In this document: piece by piece, positions 48,666 to 52,242 of the stretch
How the letters are laid out: the number at the start of each line of letters is the position of its first letter
Numbering within the stretch: position 1 is the first letter of the stretch
Assembly (NCBI RefSeq): GCF_947581735.1
Contig: NZ_CANPVT010000024.1
Location: 1-52,242 of the forward strand
Length of the DNA: 52,242 bases
Direction: 5' to 3'
From: Candidatus Palauibacter soopunensis
GTDB taxonomy: Bacteria > Gemmatimonadota > Gemmatimonadetes > Palauibacterales > Palauibacteraceae
Translations under genes and position numbers: made by a program
Notes under the pieces: generated by a model
The model's database searches: none
What the model saw: the letters and a program-made list of their open reading frames with translations, nothing else
Told to the model about the DNA's origin: nothing

Positions 48666-49024
48666 CTGTCCGCTCCCCTGCCGGAGGCCTCCACTTCTTC
48701 TTCAGCCGGCGAGTATCCGGCATCGACCTGCAGCAGTTGCTCTTCCCCTGCCCTCTGCAGTCCAAGTGCTTCCGCCGCGGGTTCTATCCGCGCCGGCGCC
48801 GCGAGTGAATCGACCCGCGCCCGCGCCGCGTCGATCCGGTCCGTGACGACCCGATCCTCCGCCTCGATTCCTCGAAGCTCGGCCATCAACCTCCGCCCTT
48901 CCTCGCCCCGACGGACCACGCGCGCCAACGAAGCTGCCAGCGCGATGACTGCCACCCCGACAGCCATCCACCGCAGGAGCGTTCTGCGACGGACCCTCCG
49001 TACGCTCCCGCTCCCCTGGTTCAT
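48662..49024 (-). CDS. ftsL: Cell division protein FtsL
   Basis: This encodes 120 residues from the ATG overlapping the rsmH stop. A basic start (RRVRRRTLLRW) is followed by one membrane helix (about 18-36) and a coiled-coil segment (GRRLMAELRGIEAEDRVVTD). Sequence conservation of FtsL is weak, so the assignment rests on this topology, size and the invariant position between rsmH and ftsI. Confidence 0.82.
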   Translation of the reverse strand: MNQGSGSVRRVRRRTLLRWMAVGVAVIALAASLARVVRRGEEGRRLMAELRGIEAEDRVVTDRIDAARARVDSLAAPARIEPAAEALGLQRAGEEQLLQVDAGYSPAEEEVEASGRGADR

Positions 49025-50010
49025 GCGCCGCCCGCCTGCTCGTCCGTACCGCGCTTCTCCCACACTCGGAGTCGCGCGCTGCGTGCCCGCGGATTCCGGG
49101 CTACCTCCTCGGCCGAGGGGCGCGAAGGCCGGCGCGTCAGCGTCCGACCCAGCGACTGTCCCCGGCACCGGCACTCCGGAAGACCCGGAGGGCAGCGGCA
49201 GTCGGCAGACCAGTTTCGAAACGCATCCTTCACCAACCGGTCCTCCAGCGAGTGGTACGACAGCACCGCCAACCGCCCACCCGGAGCGAGCCGGCCCCGT
49301 ATCCCTTCGAGCCCCTCGCTCAGCGCGGACAACTCGTCGTTGACCGCGATCCGCAGAGCCTGGAACAGCCTGGCTTTCTGCTTCTCCTGCGCCGACCGAC
49401 CCAGCACCGCCGACAACGCGGCTACGAGGTCGTCACTCGTGCTGAAGGGCCGGATCTTCCTCCGCCGCACCACCTCACGTGAGAGCGTCCGCCACCTACG
49501 CTCTTCCCCATCACGGAAGACCCGGCCCAACTCGCGTTCGTCCGCCCGATTCAGCAACTCGGCGGCGGACCTTGTGTCGCGCGCCCTCTCGTCCATCCGC
49601 ATGCGCAACGGCGTGCCCGGACGGAACGAAAAACCGCGCCTCTGTGTGTCGATCTGGTGCGACGAGACGCCCAGGTCCATCAGGGCTCCCGCCAGACCGT
49701 CCATCTCCGCGGCGAACTCCGGACGGGCCACGTCCCTGAAGTTCGCCCGTATCAGCTTCACCCGTTCGCCTGCCGAGGCGAGCCGCCGTTTCGCGGCCTC
49801 GATCGCCTCCGCATCCTGATCGATCCCGATCACGCGCACGGCCGATCCGGTCTCCAGCAGCCGGATCGCATGCCCCGCACCGCCGACCGTCGCATCCAGG
49901 AAAACGCCTCCGCACTCCGGGCGAAGCCACCGCAGCACCTCATCCGGCATGACCGGAGTGTGCCGAAACGTCTCCTCTGTCACTCCGTCGGCTTCCTCGA
50001 CTCCCCCCAC
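49021..50010 (-). CDS. rsmH: 16S rRNA m4C1402 methyltransferase RsmH (MraW)
   Basis: This encodes 329 residues from GTG; a second GTG at 49983 is a possible start. It has FRHTPVMPDEVLRWL, the AdoMet loop FLDATVGGAGHAIRLL, GALMDLGVSSHQIDTQRRGFSF and FQALRIAVNDELSALSEGL, and the C-terminal SYHSLEDRLVKDAFR. It methylates 16S rRNA in the decoding region. It starts 22 bp after the mraZ stop. Confidence 0.94.
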   Translation of the reverse strand: MGGVEEADGVTEETFRHTPVMPDEVLRWLRPECGGVFLDATVGGAGHAIRLLETGSAVRVIGIDQDAEAIEAAKRRLASAGERVKLIRANFRDVARPEFAAEMDGLAGALMDLGVSSHQIDTQRRGFSFRPGTPLRMRMDERARDTRSAAELLNRADERELGRVFRDGEERRWRTLSREVVRRRKIRPFSTSDDLVAALSAVLGRSAQEKQKARLFQALRIAVNDELSALSEGLEGIRGRLAPGGRLAVLSYHSLEDRLVKDAFRNWSADCRCPPGLPECRCRGQSLGRTLTRRPSRPSAEEVARNPRARSARLRVWEKRGTDEQAGGA

Positions 50011-50032
50011 CGTGCCGTGATCGGAAAACCCG

Positions 50033-50464
50033 TCATGCGAACACCGTCTCTATCAATCGATCGAAGTCCTCGTCCGTCTCACTCGTCACGCTCTCGAACG
50101 TCTCCGGATTCCAGATCTGGACGTGGCTGATCGCGCCCACGACCAGAGCTTCACTTCCGAGCGCGACCGCTTTTCGCATCCTCTCCGGTATCAGGATCCG
50201 TCCCTGCGCGTCCGGCGAGACCTGCACGGCGTCCGCCGTCACGCGAAGCACCTGGGGGCGAAAGTGCGGTTGCCGTCTCGACATCTCCCGGAGTTCGTCC
50301 TGCACGTCTGCCCAGGCGTCTTCCGGATAGAGCGACAGCGCGTCGGGTTGCGTCTTGAGGAGGACGAACGGCTCCCGTTCCCGGCCCTTTCGAAAAGGCG
50401 CCGGTAGGCTGACCCGACCCTGCGAGTCGAGTTGATGTCGATAACTCCCCAGAAAGCCTGGCAA
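50033..50464 (-). CDS. mraZ: Transcriptional regulator MraZ
   Basis: This encodes 143 residues from TTG, with AAGG six bases upstream. This start gives the normal N-terminus (FLGSYRHQLDSQGRVSLPAPFR). A GTG at 50518 would sit almost on the predicted transcription start. Two AbrB-like half-domains carry the paired motifs DSQGRVSLP and DAQGRILIPERMR. MraZ oligomers bind TGGGN repeats and repress the dcw promoter (family knowledge). Four such repeats lie immediately upstream. Confidence 0.92.
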   Translation of the reverse strand: MPGFLGSYRHQLDSQGRVSLPAPFRKGREREPFVLLKTQPDALSLYPEDAWADVQDELREMSRRQPHFRPQVLRVTADAVQVSPDAQGRILIPERMRKAVALGSEALVVGAISHVQIWNPETFESVTSETDEDFDRLIETVFA

Positions 50465-50496
50465 ATCGTGCCTTCGACATTCTTCGAGGGTGTCCC

Positions 50497-50531
50497 TCCC
50501 AGAACGACCCGTTTCCACCCACCGAAACCCA
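50497..50531 (-). promoter_or_regulatory. MraZ operator: four TGGGN boxes at 10-bp period
   Basis: Reading leftward, TGGGT, TGGGT, CGGGT and TGGGA start exactly 10 bp apart (plus-strand positions 50527, 50517, 50507, 50497), each separated by 5 nt. This matches the known MraZ-box layout, with one more box than the three of E. coli. It lies between the -10 element and the mraZ start, so bound MraZ would block transcription start or escape. Confidence 0.8.
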
Positions 50532-50532
50532 C

Positions 50533-50559
50533 CTTATAGGGCATGGCGATGGGTGTCAA
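50533..50559 (-). promoter_or_regulatory. Sigma70-type promoter of the division cluster
   Basis: TTGACA (50559-50554) and TATAAG (50538-50533) are separated by 15 bp, slightly short of the optimum. The -35 is perfect consensus. It is positioned to drive mraZ and, because the following genes are nearly gapless, probably most of the 24-kb cluster. Confidence 0.75.
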
Positions 50560-50594
50560 CCCCTTTTCTCCCCATCTCATACCATCGCGAGGAC

Positions 50595-50633
50595 AAAAAA
50601 AGAGCCCGGCCCGCAGCGCAGCGGGCCGGGCTC
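50595..50633 (-). terminator. Rho-independent terminator of the TPR gene
   Basis: A 13-bp perfect GC-rich stem (GAGCCCGGCCCGC and its complement, 50602-50633) with loop AGCGCA is followed on the minus strand by seven T residues (50595-50601). It ends the TPR gene transcript 9 bp after its stop and insulates it from the mraZ promoter. Confidence 0.92.
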
Positions 50634-50641
50634 CTCGGAGT

Positions 50642-52242
50642 TTATCGGCTGCAGGACGCCTCGATAATCGACTCCTGGCGGTACAGCTGGACATCGATCG
50701 CCTCGCGGATCTGCTGCTGGCTGCCGGCCTGGTGGCTCCCCGCCTGTGCCAGGTGCGTGCTCACCCGCTGGAAGGCGTTCAGGGCGCTCCGCGCGGGCGC
50801 GCAGGCCTCATCGTCTTCGTTGCGGCTGTCGTAGGCGCTTCCCTGCAGGTAGTAGCCGAACGCGATGAAGAAGTGCATCTGCTCCGACGCGGCCGGATCC
50901 TGGACGAACTCCGCGGCGACGGCGAACAGTTCGAGCGCCGTGGCGACCTCACGCACATCGATCGTGGCCGGGTTGGACAGCGCCCTGGACTGCGCCTCGA
51001 AGTGATTCGTGTAGGCCAGGCTGAAGATCGCGTTCGCGATCTGATTCGGGTCCGCCCCGTTTTCCACAGCGGCACGGAAGTCCGCGACCGCCCCCTCGAC
51101 GTCGCCCGTCTGCAGCTTGAGCGCCGCGAGGCGCTGCCGGCCGTTCGGCACGTCCGGGTTGTACGCCAGCGCCTGCTCGAGCTCCGCGACGCCCATCTCC
51201 GGATTCTCCATCCGATCGTAGATCGTCGCGCGGGAAGAGTGCACCTGGGCGAGCAATTCCTCGCGGGACATCTCGCCTTCGCCGCTGCCGTCGGAACTTG
51301 AAATGGACTCGAGCGCCTGATCCGAGAACGCGAGCGCGGCGTCGTACTCCTCGAGGAGCATGTACGCGTTCGTCGCGTTGGAGAGCGTCGAGGGGTTCAC
51401 GGCGTCGCCCTGCAGATCCACGAGCTTGCCGGAAGCGTCGACGGCGACCCGGATCATGGCGGCGTCGGTCACGGCCCCGTCGGTCTGTCCGGCCTGCAGA
51501 GCCGCGCCCGTCAGGTACTCGAGGAGGTCCACGTTGTCCGGCGCGCGCTCCACGCCGTCCTGGAGGAGTTGCACCGTCTCGGCCCAACTCCCGGCCTGCG
51601 TGAGGTCGTAGGCGATCCGCAACCGGATGTCCACTTCGTCCGGCCGGAAGTCGAGATACCGCTGGTAGTAGCGAAGCGACGCGGCGCCGTCGCCCAGCTG
51701 CGCGTACGTGAACGCGAGGGATTCCAGGGCTTCGGTGTCCGACGCGTTGTTGTCGACTACGCCCTGCAGGTCGGTGGCCGCGTCGCCCCACGCCTCGTTG
51801 AGCATGTGCGCGCGGCCCCGCAGATAGTGCGCCCGGTCGCTGTCGGGGTTGAGCGCCAGGGCCGCGTTGCAGTTGGAGATCGCCTCCATGGGCTGTTCGG
51901 AGGCGAGGTAGTCGCCGCAGAACGCAAGCGAACGGAGGTACTCGACGCCCCGCCCGAGCTGTCCCATGATCTGGGCGCCCGCCTCTTCGTGGGAGTCGTC
52001 GTCCGCCACCGTGAACGCCGTCATCGGGAGTTCGTCCCCGCTGCGGGGCTCGATGAAGTTGACGTCGACCTCAACCCCTCCGCCGGTCGCGACCGCCGTC
52101 CCGACCATGACGAGGGCGGCCTCCATCTGCAGCCCGAGCTGCCGCCAGTCGATCGCGGTCATCGTTCTCTCGTCGAGATCGTAGTCGTCGATCAGATCAC
52201 GCGCATCATCGCGTTCGATGGCGATGTAGCCGGGGAAAATCT
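50642..52242 (-). CDS. TPR protein with TolB/FlgO-like N-terminal region (5' end beyond window)
   Basis: The frame remains open to the right edge, so the N-terminus is missing; an internal ATG at 52162 is probably not the start. The first visible part (WRQLGLQMEAALVMVGTAV, VEVDVNFIEPRSGDE) resembles the TolB/FlgO-like domain that often precedes repeats in kinase- or cyclase-associated TPR proteins. At least six tetratricopeptide-like repeats follow (AISNCNAALALNPDSDRAHY, ASLRYYQRYLDFRPDEVD, GVAELEQALAYNPDVPNG). No signal can be judged. It is likely a protein-interaction scaffold. A strong terminator follows the stop. Confidence 0.8.
   Translation of the reverse strand, partial: IFPGYIAIERDDARDLIDDYDLDERTMTAIDWRQLGLQMEAALVMVGTAVATGGGVEVDVNFIEPRSGDELPMTAFTVADDDSHEEAGAQIMGQLGRGVEYLRSLAFCGDYLASEQPMEAISNCNAALALNPDSDRAHYLRGRAHMLNEAWGDAATDLQGVVDNNASDTEALESLAFTYAQLGDGAASLRYYQRYLDFRPDEVDIRLRIAYDLTQAGSWAETVQLLQDGVERAPDNVDLLEYLTGAALQAGQTDGAVTDAAMIRVAVDASGKLVDLQGDAVNPSTLSNATNAYMLLEEYDAALAFSDQALESISSSDGSGEGEMSREELLAQVHSSRATIYDRMENPEMGVAELEQALAYNPDVPNGRQRLAALKLQTGDVEGAVADFRAAVENGADPNQIANAIFSLAYTNHFEAQSRALSNPATIDVREVATALELFAVAAEFVQDPAASEQMHFFIAFGYYLQGSAYDSRNEDDEACAPARSALNAFQRVSTHLAQAGSHQAGSQQQIREAIDVQLYRQESIIEASCSR

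Noticed and set aside
1-52242. tRNA, rRNA or riboswitch genes
   Set aside because: I looked for cloverleaf-like arms and conserved rRNA or riboswitch cores by eye and found none I could support; a covariance-model search would be needed to exclude them.

Overview
The window is high-GC DNA from a Gram-negative bacterium. Outer-membrane barrel and TonB-plug proteins indicate an outer membrane, and the MurE DNPRxEDP signature indicates meso-DAP peptidoglycan. Plug-only carboxypeptidase-regulatory-like proteins, ECF-type promoters, a 6-bladed-propeller-like lipoprotein and the protein sequences in general suggest Gemmatimonadota. That placement is inferred from family resemblance only.

Layout. 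(1) 1-2049, minus strand: a possible operon of a six-cysteine exported peptide, a propeller-like exported protein and a membrane-anchored DsbA-like thiol oxidoreductase cut by the left edge. (2) 2373-6033, plus strand: an NmrA-type NAD(P)-binding protein, an NfeD-like protein, a flotillin and an outer-membrane barrel, tightly packed. (3) About 6193-12745: a visibly AT-richer island. It holds an IS1595-family transposase followed, on the same strand, by a closely spaced cluster: a 47-codon ORF containing six 8-bp repeats, a DNA methyltransferase-HNH nuclease fusion, an exported protein, a small membrane protein, a HEPN-motif protein and a gene interrupted by an in-frame amber codon. The island's right side abuts an ECF sigma factor gene that has lost region 4. 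This looks like an undescribed defence-type cassette and is the most interesting part of the window. (4) 13205-16236: ECF-type promoters with identical spacing and two tandem paralogues made of carboxypeptidase-regulatory-like domains plus a TonB plug, without a barrel. (5) 16237-25360: a TRAP transporter (DctM, DctQ, DctP) coupled to a serine/alanine-glyoxylate aminotransferase, with a divergent fused FAD/Fe-S 2-hydroxyacid dehydrogenase. Together these are consistent with uptake and oxidation of a short hydroxy acid such as glycolate. A thioesterase, an alpha/beta hydrolase, a small membrane protein and an exported RidA protein follow. (6) 25404-26705: asparaginyl-tRNA synthetase. (7) 26787-50559, minus strand: a complete division and cell wall (dcw) cluster, mraZ-rsmH-ftsL-ftsI-murE-murF-mraY-murD-ftsW-murG-murC-murB-ftsQ-ftsA-ftsZ. 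It is extended by an M23 peptidase, a vWA membrane protein, ftsY and recG. Nearly all junctions overlap by 1-4 nt. The cluster begins at a sigma70-like promoter with a four-repeat TGGGN MraZ operator. No ddl is seen. (8) 50642-52242: a TPR protein with a TolB/FlgO-like N-terminus, cut by the right edge.

Most genes were read from motifs and reading-frame continuity. Starts were chosen from ribosome binding sites, overlaps with upstream stops and the usual N-termini of each family, and many are GTG or TTG.
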